DNA of 64,000 bases. Source: Methylomonas sp. (GTDB taxonomy: Bacteria > Pseudomonadota > Gammaproteobacteria > Methylococcales > Methylomonadaceae). The notes beneath the pieces were generated by a model. It worked only from the letters and a program-made list of their open reading frames with translations. It did not search any database and was not told where the DNA came from. The stretch is taken from positions 62,001-126,000 of the forward strand of contig NZ_JALOBS010000002.1 in assembly GCF_023228165.1 (NCBI RefSeq). Reading direction: 5' to 3'. This document shows positions 53,152-62,349 of this stretch, piece after piece. The stretch's first letter is position 1. Every line of letters begins with the position of its first letter. The position numbers were made by a program, and so were the translations under genes.

Positions 53152-53171
53152 ATATTTTCCACTCGTTCACT

Positions 53172-54509
53172 TTACTGACTCAAAACCTTGCGGGCAACCA
53201 CCAAAAACCCATCGACCGGCACCCCACCTTCATAGCGTAACATGACTCTTTCCAATTTGATCATGGTAAAACCGGCCGCTAATATGACATCTTGAATATA
53301 AGCTTCGGTATGACTAAATCGGCCATGAGGTTGGATTTTAAACCCTTGCGCAATGTCTTCCTCGAACTCTTCCAAGGTAAATACAAAGTGGCCGCCGGGC
53401 AACAATACGCCCGACACCGCCAGACATACCGCTTCCAGATCGCCAAAGTAAACCAAGGTATCGGCGGAGACAACCACGTCACTCCGCGCTGGGTAAGAGA
53501 CGATACATTCGGTTAACTCGGCATGCAGCAAATCGTCGTAACACTCACGCTTTTTGGCTTTTTCCAGCATTTTGGCGGATAAATCAATGCCCACCAATTG
53601 TTTGGCGTAAGGTTTCAATAAAGGCCCGCAAAGGCCGGTTCCACAACCTGCATCCAGAATATCCAAACCCGTTTGGGTTTGGTTAAAAATATCCTTGACC
53701 GCGTCGGAGACTAAAAACGGCGCCTTGTACTCCAGGCGCTTAAGTACCATATCGAAGCTGTCGGCAAAATCGTCGAAGGTTTGGGTAATGTATTCATCCG
53801 AGGCCCTGGGAAGATCGAACTCGCCGGTATAAGACCGTAAGCGGTGTAACGCCAGCGGGTTTTCCGGGTCGTGTTCCAGCCATTGTTTTACCAACACAAT
53901 GGCGTCTTCGGCCTTGCCCTGCAGACACATGGCCGCACACAGATTTTCGTAATTTTCAGCGTTATAAGGTTTTAAACCGATGACTTTTCGATACGCCTCG
54001 ATGCATAAAGCGAATTCACCCTGTTTTTTATAGGCATTACCCAAATTACGATAAAACTCGGCATTTTCCGGCATTAACGCAATCGCTTTAGAAAAAGCCT
54101 CAATCGCGTCTTCTATGCGTGACAACTGGCTTAAAACCACCCCGAAATTATTAAAAGCCGCCGCATTATCCGGATTCAGATCCAGCGCTTGGCTATAACT
54201 ATGCGCAGCCTTTTCGAAATCTTCCAGCCGGTTAAAAATATTGCCTAAGTTATTATGGGCATCCGAATATTCCGGCGCTTCAGCAATCGCTTGCTCAATG
54301 AGACCGATCGCCTGCGTGTTATCACCCTTTTGGTGCATCAGTAATCCCAAAAAATGTAAAGCTTCAGGAAACCGAGGATATTGCTCGAGAATAGTGCGAT
54401 ACAGCTCTTCAGCGTCATCCAGCTCTCGCGACTGATGCAGTCTAATGGCCAAAGCCAACGCATAATCCAAATCCAAAGCTTTTGCAGCCGGCTCATCTTT
54501 GCTTGTCAT
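53172..54509 (-). CDS. TPR-repeat protein fused to a class I SAM methyltransferase
   Basis: A 445-residue two-part protein. The N-terminal half (about 12-215) has successive TPR units, e.g. ALHFLGLLMHQKGDNTQAIG, AHNNLGNIFNRLEDFEKAAH and FYRNLGNAYKKQGEFALCIE. The C-terminal half has the SAM motif DILDAGCGTGLCGPLLKPYA, then GIDLSAKMLEKAKKR, VSADTLVYFGDLEAV and LPGGHFVFTLEE. It is first in the operon leading to DUF6931, PAAR and VgrG. Its methylation target is unknown. Confidence 0.87.
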   Translation of the reverse strand: MTSKDEPAAKALDLDYALALAIRLHQSRELDDAEELYRTILEQYPRFPEALHFLGLLMHQKGDNTQAIGLIEQAIAEAPEYSDAHNNLGNIFNRLEDFEKAAHSYSQALDLNPDNAAAFNNFGVVLSQLSRIEDAIEAFSKAIALMPENAEFYRNLGNAYKKQGEFALCIEAYRKVIGLKPYNAENYENLCAAMCLQGKAEDAIVLVKQWLEHDPENPLALHRLRSYTGEFDLPRASDEYITQTFDDFADSFDMVLKRLEYKAPFLVSDAVKDIFNQTQTGLDILDAGCGTGLCGPLLKPYAKQLVGIDLSAKMLEKAKKRECYDDLLHAELTECIVSYPARSDVVVSADTLVYFGDLEAVCLAVSGVLLPGGHFVFTLEEFEEDIAQGFKIQPHGRFSHTEAYIQDVILAAGFTMIKLERVMLRYEGGVPVDGFLVVARKVLSQ

Positions 54510-54802
54510 GAATCAATCCAATACTTAAAAATAAAATATGGCCCTATTTAGCCCAAATCGGAATCACTTTATGTTTTTGTAGCATAACTATAGCCCTAAA
54601 ATGCCGCGGCAGACCGATACGTTTAGCAATTTGCCATAAAGATTAAACCGCTTCATGATAACCAAGCGAATATTGCCAGCGAATTTTTATAGGCCTGATT
54701 TTAACCGAACAAGATAGCCTCTTCGATGCGAAGCTATTTAAACCATGCTATCCACTTACTCAAGCCTAGCAATTAAAACGCACTCAACTCTGGAGATCAC
54801 TT

Positions 54803-55792
54803 TTGCCAAACACCGACACTAACAACACGATCATGAAAGGCGTTGCGTATCACCATGGGGTCAAAGCCGGCGACGTCGACATTGACCGTATCAGTGAAGC
54901 CATTAAACAGCCTGATCATTTTATCTGGCTGGGCTTACGCGAACCGGACCCGGATTTACTCGCCGCCATACAAAATGCCTTCGGATTACATGAGTTGGCA
55001 GTAGAAGATGCCCGCTCGGCGCACCAACGACCAAAACTGGAAGAATATGGCGACTCGTTGTTTATTGTTTTACATACCGCCGTGTTGGTAAATGACGGCA
55101 TCGAGTTCGGCGAAACCCATTTTTTCGTCGGCAGCCATTTTCTGGTCACGGTTCGCCATGGGGCTTCGCTCGGCCACAACAAAGTGCGCGCCCGCTGCGA
55201 GGCATTGCCGCACCAACTGGCTAAAGGCCCGGGTTTTGCACTCTACGCCATCATGGACTTCATCGTCGACAATTACATGCCAGTATTGGACGGCTTACAA
55301 GCCCGTTTTGACGAACTGGAGTCGGCTATATTCACCAACCATCCCAGCCGGCAAACCATGGAAGGCCTGTACGAATTGAAACGCGAGCTCATTCAGATGC
55401 AAGGCGTGATCATGCCGGTCATCGATATTTGCAACGTATTGATGCATTCGCATGAAATCAATATCCCTAAAGACGTGCGCTTATATTTTCGGGATATTGC
55501 CGACCATATCAGCCGTATAGACCGCGCCATAGACGGCATTCGGGAAATGCTGATTGCCGCGATGCAGGTACATTTGACGCTTGAGACCGTCAGGCAAAAC
55601 GAAGTCGTGAAAAGGCTAGCCGGCTGGGGGGCAATCGTGGCCATCCCCACCATGCTGTTCAGCTGGTACGGCATGAACTTTAAACATATGCCGGAGCTGG
55701 AATGGGAATATAGCTATCCGCTGGTGGTCGGCGGTGTTTTATTTGGCAGCTTGCTACTCTATTGGCGCTTAAAACGTTCAGGATGGCTATAG
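54803..55792 (+). CDS. CorA/ZntB-family metal ion transporter
   Basis: A 329-residue channel with a long cytoplasmic helical region and two C-terminal membrane helices: GWGAIVAIPTMLFSWYGMNF and YPLVVGGVLFGSLLLYWRLK. The signature YGMNF is present, followed by KHMPELEWEY. It imports or exports divalent cations such as Mg or Zn; the ion cannot be told. The start is TTG at 54803 with GGAG upstream; the later ATG (MKGVAYHH) is an alternative. Confidence 0.9.
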   Translation: MPNTDTNNTIMKGVAYHHGVKAGDVDIDRISEAIKQPDHFIWLGLREPDPDLLAAIQNAFGLHELAVEDARSAHQRPKLEEYGDSLFIVLHTAVLVNDGIEFGETHFFVGSHFLVTVRHGASLGHNKVRARCEALPHQLAKGPGFALYAIMDFIVDNYMPVLDGLQARFDELESAIFTNHPSRQTMEGLYELKRELIQMQGVIMPVIDICNVLMHSHEINIPKDVRLYFRDIADHISRIDRAIDGIREMLIAAMQVHLTLETVRQNEVVKRLAGWGAIVAIPTMLFSWYGMNFKHMPELEWEYSYPLVVGGVLFGSLLLYWRLKRSGWL

Positions 55793-55885
55793 CGTTGTCG
55801 ACTCAATCAATAAATATTGAAATATTCACTGGATAATCCGTCCCAGCAGAAATAAAGATCGGGGGAGGGGACGACATTCAATCTA

Positions 55886-58300
55886 TCAATGCTCCAGACT
55901 GCTTTTGACCGTCATCCCCGCAGCCTGGCGAGCCGGCCAATAGGAAGCCAGCCAAGCCAAACCGAGTACTATGCCCAACCAACAGAGCGCTGCCAATCCG
56001 GCAAACGTAAAATCCAAGGTTATGCCGAATAAAGTCTGCCCTAGTCGTTTGGCCATCGGCTCGGCTGCCAGGTAGGCCAATGGCAAACTCAAAACCCAGG
56101 CCAGCACGCCATGCAGCAGCCCTTCGCTTAAAAACAAACCGAATATTGCTTTTGACGGTGCGCCAATGGCCCGCAACACCCCGATCTCGCGCCTGCGTTG
56201 TAAGACACCGATAGCCAAGGCGCCGGATAGCCCAATGCCGCCCACGGCCGCAATCATGCAGGCCAATCCTATCAGCGTACCAAGCATCGGCTTGAACTGA
56301 TTGCGGGCAAATAGCCGTTGTTCCAGGACGCCCTGAGTGTTATAGACATCCAAAGGCATTCCGGCGGCTTGAAAACGGCTCTTTAACGTCTGCAAATAAT
56401 CGGCTTCCTCGGCGACAGAAGTAATCGGGGCTTGTATCAGGGCAAAAGTGGCCGAATCCGGTTGTTGCGTCAGCTGCTGTATCGTTTCCAGTGGCGCATA
56501 TACCGGTTCGACATTGTAACTGCTGCCAACCAACCAACGGTAAGTGCCGATCACTTGCCAACTTTGCCGTTTTGACCCTATCGCCACGTCCAGCCTATCG
56601 CCCGTCTGAATGCCGTTTAAAGCGGCCGTATCGGCGCTCAACACCAATACGGACTGCCCGGTATCCCCGGCACGGAACCAGCGGCCGGATTCGATTAATG
56701 GCTGATACATATCCCCGGCAACCGGCAGTGCCAGTATTTGCGTCCCCAGACTGCCTTTTTGCCGTAAAACCTGACCGTTTTTAGTCATTTCCAACGGCAA
56801 ACGCCGCCACGGTTCGATTTGCCGAGTACCTGGTAATGACTCGGCAATTTCCCTGATTTTGGCCACAGGCTGGTCGGCAGCGAACCCCAACCGCACCGCA
56901 TAACGGCTGCGGGCCATTTCATTGTCCAATGTTAAATTCAGCGAGGCGGCCAGGCACATCAATACCAAAAACATCACCCCCGCGACGATTAACACGCTTT
57001 GAGTCAAAACAAACCGACCCTTATGCCGAAACAGGTTGCCCAAAGCAGCCGCGCGTAACGTCGACAACCAGCGGGCACCGAGGCGTTCCACCCAACGGTC
57101 GAAACAGTTGCCGCCAAAATCCGCACCGAGTCCATAACTGGCCATTGCCATCCGCACATTCAGGCCGGCTCCACGCCAAATTGGCCCCAACCCGGCCAAC
57201 AACGGCACCAGGATGCCGCCCAACACCATCAGGTAAACCGCCCGCCTTGAATATTTAAAGCCGCCGCAGTCGATGTTGAATACGGCTAACAACTGACAAG
57301 CACTCAAGTCCGCCGTCAACAATCCGACAGGCATTGCCACCGCAATCGCCAGCAGTGCCAGCAACAGAATTTCAGCCAGATAAACCGCGGCAATAGTCAG
57401 GTTGCCGCCCCCCAGTGATTTCATCACGCCGATTTGATCGGTTTGTTGGGTAATATGCGCGGAAACGGTGTTTAGGACCAGCACGCTGGCCAACGCCAAC
57501 GACACCAGAGCCATGATTTGCAAAACGCCATTGATACCGGCCATGAAAGGTCGGCCCCAATGCTTTTGCGGGTCTTGCAACAAAGTCACATTCACGGCAA
57601 TGCCGTGCCTGGAAAACAAGCTACCCACCTCTCCGGCTACTGTACGGGCTTTATCCTCACTATACGGAGGCGTCACTTGCAGCAATACCTGCCGAAAAGT
57701 ATATTCGGGTACGCCAAACCATGCCGCACTGGCGCTATCGGCAAAAAAATGCAGTTGCCCGCCGAATTTCGGCGGCTTAACGAAAGGATGCCGAGCGACG
57801 CCACCAAGCGCAAAGCGGCGGTTTCCCGCTTCGGTTGCCAATTCCAGGCTGTCGCCAATTCGCAAACCGGCGTAATGGGCCGACAAGCTTTCGACGGCTA
57901 TCTGCTCGGCGGATGGCCAGCGGCCGGCATCCAGACTGATTTTATCGAAGCGTTGCGCTGCAAAATCAGAACGGATGATCACTGTCGCCAACGTCCAGGT
58001 TGCGGTATCCGAACGCCGAAACCTTACGGTAACAGGCGTTTGCGTATCAACTGCGGCAACCCCTGGCAAGGCTTTTACTTGCGTCAGTAACGCCATGTCG
58101 GCATCGCCGCGTAAAATCAGATTGATATGCGAAGGCTGCGACCGTCGGTGGGCGGCGTCCATTTGGCTGAGCTGTAAATCGATCATGCCGAACAAGGCAC
58201 CGACACAAAACACCCCGGCCGCCATACTGGCCACGGCCAGCAGACTCCGCGACTTTGACAGTCTCAGGTCGGCAATCGCCTTGTACCATAAAGTATGCAA
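55886..58300 (-). CDS. ABC transporter permease with two FtsX domains
   Basis: An 804-residue membrane protein with an N-terminal anchor, a large periplasmic portion, and FtsX-type helices in two halves: e.g. VSLALASVLVLNTVSAHITQ (first set) and ACMIAAVGGIGLSGALAIGV, REIGVLRAIGAPSKAIFGLF (second set). This is the LolC/YbbP-like arrangement of exporters for lipids, lipoproteins or antimicrobials. It starts one base after the ATPase gene. Substrate unknown. Confidence 0.9.
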   Translation of the reverse strand: MHTLWYKAIADLRLSKSRSLLAVASMAAGVFCVGALFGMIDLQLSQMDAAHRRSQPSHINLILRGDADMALLTQVKALPGVAAVDTQTPVTVRFRRSDTATWTLATVIIRSDFAAQRFDKISLDAGRWPSAEQIAVESLSAHYAGLRIGDSLELATEAGNRRFALGGVARHPFVKPPKFGGQLHFFADSASAAWFGVPEYTFRQVLLQVTPPYSEDKARTVAGEVGSLFSRHGIAVNVTLLQDPQKHWGRPFMAGINGVLQIMALVSLALASVLVLNTVSAHITQQTDQIGVMKSLGGGNLTIAAVYLAEILLLALLAIAVAMPVGLLTADLSACQLLAVFNIDCGGFKYSRRAVYLMVLGGILVPLLAGLGPIWRGAGLNVRMAMASYGLGADFGGNCFDRWVERLGARWLSTLRAAALGNLFRHKGRFVLTQSVLIVAGVMFLVLMCLAASLNLTLDNEMARSRYAVRLGFAADQPVAKIREIAESLPGTRQIEPWRRLPLEMTKNGQVLRQKGSLGTQILALPVAGDMYQPLIESGRWFRAGDTGQSVLVLSADTAALNGIQTGDRLDVAIGSKRQSWQVIGTYRWLVGSSYNVEPVYAPLETIQQLTQQPDSATFALIQAPITSVAEEADYLQTLKSRFQAAGMPLDVYNTQGVLEQRLFARNQFKPMLGTLIGLACMIAAVGGIGLSGALAIGVLQRRREIGVLRAIGAPSKAIFGLFLSEGLLHGVLAWVLSLPLAYLAAEPMAKRLGQTLFGITLDFTFAGLAALCWLGIVLGLAWLASYWPARQAAGMTVKSSLEH

Positions 58301-58301
58301 A

Positions 58302-58997
58302 TCAGCCTACCCGCGCCAGTGTATCGGCATGAATGCGGCCGGAACGGATTTCCAGCTTGCGGCTGACGGCATCGGCAAGCGCCTCGTTGTGCGTCACCAC
58401 CACCAGGGTTTTGCCCCGCTCGCGCAAATGAGCAAATAAATCGAATACCTCATCGGCGGTAGCGGCATCCAGATTACCGGTGGGTTCGTCGGCTACAATC
58501 AGCGGCGGATCATTCGCCAAAGCGCGAGCAATCGCTGCCCGTTGTTGCTGTCCGCCGGAAATCTGGCTGGGTAAACGGTCGGCGGCCTCGGCCAGACCGA
58601 CCTGCTCCAGTAACTGCATAGCCCGCTGCTGTCGTTGGCGCTTGGGCAACTTACCCAAAAAATCCATTGGCAACACAGTGTTTTGCAACAGGTTTAAAGT
58701 GGGTAACAATTGAAAAAATTGAAACACGATGCCGACATTCGCTCCGCGCCATAACGTCAACTTTTCGTTACTCAGCTTTTGCAAGGCAGCACCGTTTACG
58801 ATTACTTGACCGCGACTGGGATGATCGATCCCGGTCAACAAATTCAGTAAGGTCGATTTGCCGTTGCCGGACGGCCCGACAATGGCCACAAATTCGCCCG
58901 GGAAAATTGTCAGATTGATATCGTGCAGCACGGTTTGCAGCACACCGGCCTGCGGGTAATCCTTGTAAACCTGTTTCAGTTCAATGATATTCTTCAT
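58302..58997 (-). CDS. LolD/MacB-type ABC transporter ATP-binding protein
   Basis: A 231-residue ATPase with Walker A GPSGNGKST, the Q-loop stretch LWRGANVGIVFQFFQLLPTL, signature ISGGQQQRAAIARAL and Walker B LIVADEPTGNLD. It pairs with the FtsX-type permease immediately downstream. Start MKNIIELKQVYKDY (58997) is preferred over a TTG four codons upstream, although neither has a clear binding site. Confidence 0.93.
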   Translation of the reverse strand: MKNIIELKQVYKDYPQAGVLQTVLHDINLTIFPGEFVAIVGPSGNGKSTLLNLLTGIDHPSRGQVIVNGAALQKLSNEKLTLWRGANVGIVFQFFQLLPTLNLLQNTVLPMDFLGKLPKRQRQQRAMQLLEQVGLAEAADRLPSQISGGQQQRAAIARALANDPPLIVADEPTGNLDAATADEVFDLFAHLRERGKTLVVVTHNEALADAVSRKLEIRSGRIHADTLARVG

Positions 58998-59078
58998 ATT
59001 GGCCGGCAAATTGGGCTATGTTACATGAGGCACGGCCATGCCGGCTGACTCCATTATGATATTGAAACAGGAGCTAAA

Positions 59079-59651
59079 ATGACATCCGTTCGCCTCGTCT
59101 GGTTGCTGCTTTGCCTGCTCTGGGTCTTTGCGGAGATTAGGCTAGCCCGACAATCGCGCCCGGATAGTCGATTTATCCTGACTATCGAGTGCCGATCGCA
59201 ACGCTGGCTATGGTTAAGCATTCTCGGTAGTTTGGTGTTGGCCTTTAGTTTCAAACTACTGGCCTGGATACCGATTCCTATACCGTATCTGCCCAGGCAA
59301 TTATTGGCAATGCTGGTATTCGGTTGCGGTTTGAGTCTTAGATTTTGGGCAGTTACACAATTAGGCCAATTTTTTACCACGCACGTCACCATCCAGCAGC
59401 AACATCAATTGATTACCAGCGGACCTTACCGCACCATTCGCCATCCGGCCTATACGGGTTTACTGCTGGCGCTTGCCGCGGCTGGATTGGCAATGGGAGA
59501 TTTTCTGGCCTTGTTGTTTTTAACCATCCCCATATTTTGGGGCTTTCGAACCAGAATCAATATCGAAGAAAAAATGCTGCTGCAACAATTCGGCGCTGTC
59601 TATGCGGCTTATTGCCAGACCCGCTGGCGTTTACTGCCCTGGCTTTATTGA
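59079..59651 (+). CDS. Isoprenylcysteine carboxyl methyltransferase-like membrane protein
   Basis: A 190-residue membrane protein of the ICMT/PEMT-like family. The family core GPYRTIRHPAYTGLLLAL lies between membrane helices, followed by the conserved RINIEEKMLLQQFGAVYAAY. These enzymes use SAM to methylate lipid-linked or small substrates. The target here is unknown. It is divergent from the ABC exporter genes. Confidence 0.87.
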   Translation: MTSVRLVWLLLCLLWVFAEIRLARQSRPDSRFILTIECRSQRWLWLSILGSLVLAFSFKLLAWIPIPIPYLPRQLLAMLVFGCGLSLRFWAVTQLGQFFTTHVTIQQQHQLITSGPYRTIRHPAYTGLLLALAAAGLAMGDFLALLFLTIPIFWGFRTRINIEEKMLLQQFGAVYAAYCQTRWRLLPWLY

Positions 59652-59676
59652 TGTACCAGGGCGCTTCGGCAACCGA

Positions 59677-60042
59677 TTAAGCCAAAGCATTTGCCACTCT
59701 GGTTGGAGAAGCATTGGCGAAGGCATTTTTTGCTTGGTTAGGATCAGTTTGGATAGCGGTAATGATATTGCTAGCAGCTTCCTGCGCTTTTTGGCGATCC
59801 GGGATTTGAGTTTGATTGGTCGCCTGTTTTACGGAATCGGTATTAGACAGCTTCAAGGCTTCCGTCGATATGGTGGCGCTATCCCGAGCAACGCTATTGT
59901 CTTTATCACCATCACGGTCGCTTGGAACTTTGTTCCGTTGACCGGCTGAGCTATCAAGTTCCGCTGCTTTGGTGCCGGCTGAACTATTTCTGCCTACGGA
60001 TATGTTTTTTTGACTTGGATTTAATGCGGTAATGTCCATCAT
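59677..60042 (-). CDS. Hypothetical protein, low complexity
   Basis: A 121-residue Ser/Asp/Lys/Ala-rich protein (GRNSSAGTKAAELDSS; VARDSATISTEALKLSN) with a helical C-terminus (AQEAASNIITAIQTDPNQAK). No signal peptide or motif is recognised. The middle segment vaguely recalls short motility or flagellar regulators, but the resemblance is too weak to name it. It converges on the ICMT gene. Confidence 0.55.
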   Translation of the reverse strand: MMDITALNPSQKNISVGRNSSAGTKAAELDSSAGQRNKVPSDRDGDKDNSVARDSATISTEALKLSNTDSVKQATNQTQIPDRQKAQEAASNIITAIQTDPNQAKNAFANASPTRVANALA

Positions 60043-60267
60043 CGACCTCCCATGGAAACATTGGTAGCATCAAGTGACACTACGGCTCGATTCTACCGCA
60101 ATTTTTCAAAATTATCGGTAGATATTTTGAATAACCGGACTTACCGCACACTAAGCGAGGCCTGCTTTGCAACTCATTGAAGTTAATCTTTAAATTTTTC
60201 CACGCGCATAGCTGATAAAATTCACAAACGCGGTACGCGGATTGATTAAACTAAATGAAAAACAGTA

Positions 60268-60657
60268 ATGACTACAAAACCCAGCCCAGATTTAACCACG
60301 TTCGAAAACCCCAGACCGGAGCGCGACTTCACCATTCGTATCGACATTCCGGAATTCACCTGCCTGTGTCCGATGACCGGACAGCCTGATTTCGCCAAAC
60401 TGGTGATCGAATATGTGCCTGACAAACTATGCGTGGAATTGAAATCGCTGAAACTCTATATGTGGACATTCCGCGACCGAGGCGCCTTTCATGAAGCCGT
60501 TACCAATGAAATTCTGGACCATATCGTTGCGGCTATTTCGCCTAGCTTCATGCGCCTGCGCGCCGAGTTCAATGTGCGCGGCGGCATCTACACCACGGTG
60601 ATTGCCGAGCATCTCAATCCCGATTGGCAGGCGCCGACAGTCGTCAACCTACCTTAA
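60268..60657 (+). CDS. queF: NADPH-dependent preQ0 reductase QueF (short form)
   Basis: A 129-residue T-fold enzyme that reduces 7-cyano-7-deazaguanine to preQ1 for queuosine in tRNA. The catalytic Cys is C34 in CLCPMTGQPDF, and the substrate Glu is in VELKSLKLYMW (E57). It is the short unimodular type found in Bacillus rather than the long E. coli type. It is followed six bases later by the FlhB-tail gene. I see no preQ1 riboswitch upstream. Confidence 0.95.
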   Translation: MTTKPSPDLTTFENPRPERDFTIRIDIPEFTCLCPMTGQPDFAKLVIEYVPDKLCVELKSLKLYMWTFRDRGAFHEAVTNEILDHIVAAISPSFMRLRAEFNVRGGIYTTVIAEHLNPDWQAPTVVNLP

Positions 60658-60663
60658 CGCGTT

Positions 60664-60948
60664 GTGAGCGGCAAAACCTTTTATACCAGCGATATCGCCG
60701 TTGCCTTAAAATACGACGGCAAAAATGCGCCGAAAGTCACCGCCAAAGGCGAAGGTTTTACCGCTCAGCAAATTTTAGCGATTGCCGAAAAACACGGCGT
60801 GCCATTGCAAAACGAACCCGAACTGGCGCGCATCCTGGCCCAGGTACCGCTGGGCGATGAAATTCCCCAGCAGCTATATATCGCCGTAGCCGAAGTGATC
60901 GCCTTTGCCTACTTTATCAGCGGAAAAACTCCCGACTCCGAATCATGA
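60664..60948 (+). CDS. Stand-alone FlhB C-terminal-like domain protein
   Basis: A 94-residue protein matching the cytoplasmic tail of FlhB/EscU/YscU export-switch proteins: DIAVALKYDGKNAPKVTAKG and QQILAIAEKHGVPLQNEPEL, ending with VAEVIAFAYFISGK. It lacks the membrane part and the NPTH autocleavage motif. Start is GTG. It overlaps psd by four bases (ATGA). Such free-standing tails occur in many bacteria; their role is uncertain. Confidence 0.85.
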   Translation: MSGKTFYTSDIAVALKYDGKNAPKVTAKGEGFTAQQILAIAEKHGVPLQNEPELARILAQVPLGDEIPQQLYIAVAEVIAFAYFISGKTPDSES

Positions 60949-61802
60949 CCTTAAAAGATATTTTTACCGTACTCCCCCAATACGTTTTACCTCATCACGC
61001 CCTGTCCGGACTGATGTCTAAACTGACCCACTGCGAAAACAGCGTATGGAAAAATCTGTTCATCAAGCTGATTGTCCGTATGTACGGCGTGAATATGAAC
61101 GAAGCCAAATTTCAGGATCTGGATCGTTACGCCAGCTTTAACAGGTTTTTTACCCGTGAATTAACGGAAGGCAGCAGGCCCGTAGCGCCCGCGCATGATG
61201 CCATCGCCTGCCCCGCCGACGGTGCCGTAAGCCAGGCCGGCCCAATTGAGAACGGCCGGATATTTCAAGCCAAGGGCCATAGCTATACTGCATTGGAATT
61301 ACTGGGCGGCGACGCCGAGCGCGCCAAAGCCTTTGAGAACGGCTCTTTCACCACCATATACCTGTCCCCCAAGGATTACCACCGCCTGCACATGCCGTTG
61401 ACAGGCACTTTGAGAGAAATGGTGCATATTCCCGGTCGCCTGTTCAGCGTCAACAATACCACCGTCAATGCCGTGCCTAATTTATTTGCCCGCAACGAAC
61501 GCGTGGTCTGTATCTTCGACACCGAAGCAGGACCGATGGCATTGGTTTTGGTCGGCGCGATTTTCGTATCCAGCGTGGAAACGGTTTGGCACGGCGTCGT
61601 CACCCCACCGTCCATCAGCACACCCAGGACCTGGAAATATCAGGACAACGCCCCCACCATTGAAAAAGGCGCGGAAATGGGTCGCTTCAATATGGGTTCG
61701 ACCATTATCGTGCTATTCGGCAAAGACAAAACAGCCTGGCTGGATAATCTGACGGCCGGCAAGCCCGTAAAACTAGGCGAACAGATAGGTCGTTGTTTTT
61801 GA
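60945..61802 (+). CDS. psd: Phosphatidylserine decarboxylase proenzyme
   Basis: A 285-residue enzyme that makes phosphatidylethanolamine. It self-cleaves at the Gly-Ser-Thr motif to form the pyruvoyl group; here MGSTIIVLFGKD near the C-terminus (the usual Leu is Met). Other family segments are FNRFFTRELTEGSRPVA, CPADGAVSQAG and LSPKDYHRLHMPLTGTLREM. It is translationally coupled to the FlhB-tail gene and thus to queF. Confidence 0.96.
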   Translation: MTLKDIFTVLPQYVLPHHALSGLMSKLTHCENSVWKNLFIKLIVRMYGVNMNEAKFQDLDRYASFNRFFTRELTEGSRPVAPAHDAIACPADGAVSQAGPIENGRIFQAKGHSYTALELLGGDAERAKAFENGSFTTIYLSPKDYHRLHMPLTGTLREMVHIPGRLFSVNNTTVNAVPNLFARNERVVCIFDTEAGPMALVLVGAIFVSSVETVWHGVVTPPSISTPRTWKYQDNAPTIEKGAEMGRFNMGSTIIVLFGKDKTAWLDNLTAGKPVKLGEQIGRCF

Positions 61803-61924
61803 TAACAACTCTAAAAACAAGCCGATATGCGATAACCGGCACGACTGTGGCATAATGCCCGACTTTCTGGTCAAACACCAGACACTGATTACAACACGAC
61901 GATAATAATTTTAAGAGGATAACA

Positions 61925-62272
61925 ATGAGCTTTTTTATCTCCGACGCCATGGCCCAAGCCGCGCCCGTAACTTCACAACCCGGTTTCGAAGGCATGCTGT
62001 TTCCATTGGGTATTTTAGTTTTCTTTTATTTTCTGTTCATCCGCCCGCAATCCAAACGCAACAAAGAACAAAAACAAATGCTGGCCGCGCTGAGCAAAGG
62101 TTCGGAAGTCGTCACCTCCGGCGGTATTTTAGGCAAAGTGGCGGATCTGGACGACAATTTCGTCAAACTGGAAGTAGCCGAAAACAGCTTTATTCAAGTA
62201 CAACGCCACGCCATCGCCAACATGATGCCTAAAGGCACTTACAAAACCTTGAATAAAAAACCAAAAATTTAA
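61925..62272 (+). CDS. yajC: Preprotein translocase subunit YajC
   Basis: A 115-residue protein with one membrane helix (MLFPLGILVFFYFLFIRPQS) and the conserved cytoplasmic part GSEVVTSGGILGKVADLDDN. It joins SecDF at the Sec translocon. AAGAGGATAACA precedes the ATG. The gene is followed by secD 77 bases later. Confidence 0.95.
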   Translation: MSFFISDAMAQAAPVTSQPGFEGMLFPLGILVFFYFLFIRPQSKRNKEQKQMLAALSKGSEVVTSGGILGKVADLDDNFVKLEVAENSFIQVQRHAIANMMPKGTYKTLNKKPKI

Positions 62273-62349
62273 GTTTTCCGCGATTCATTTATCCACTCAC
62301 ACTTGATCCTTGGTAACAGCGCAGTTGTCTCTGCTTTAACGGAATAACC

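Noticed and set aside
60043..60267. A preQ1 riboswitch upstream of queF.
   Set aside because: The short pseudoknot pattern of preQ1-I or II elements was not found in this 225-base spacer.
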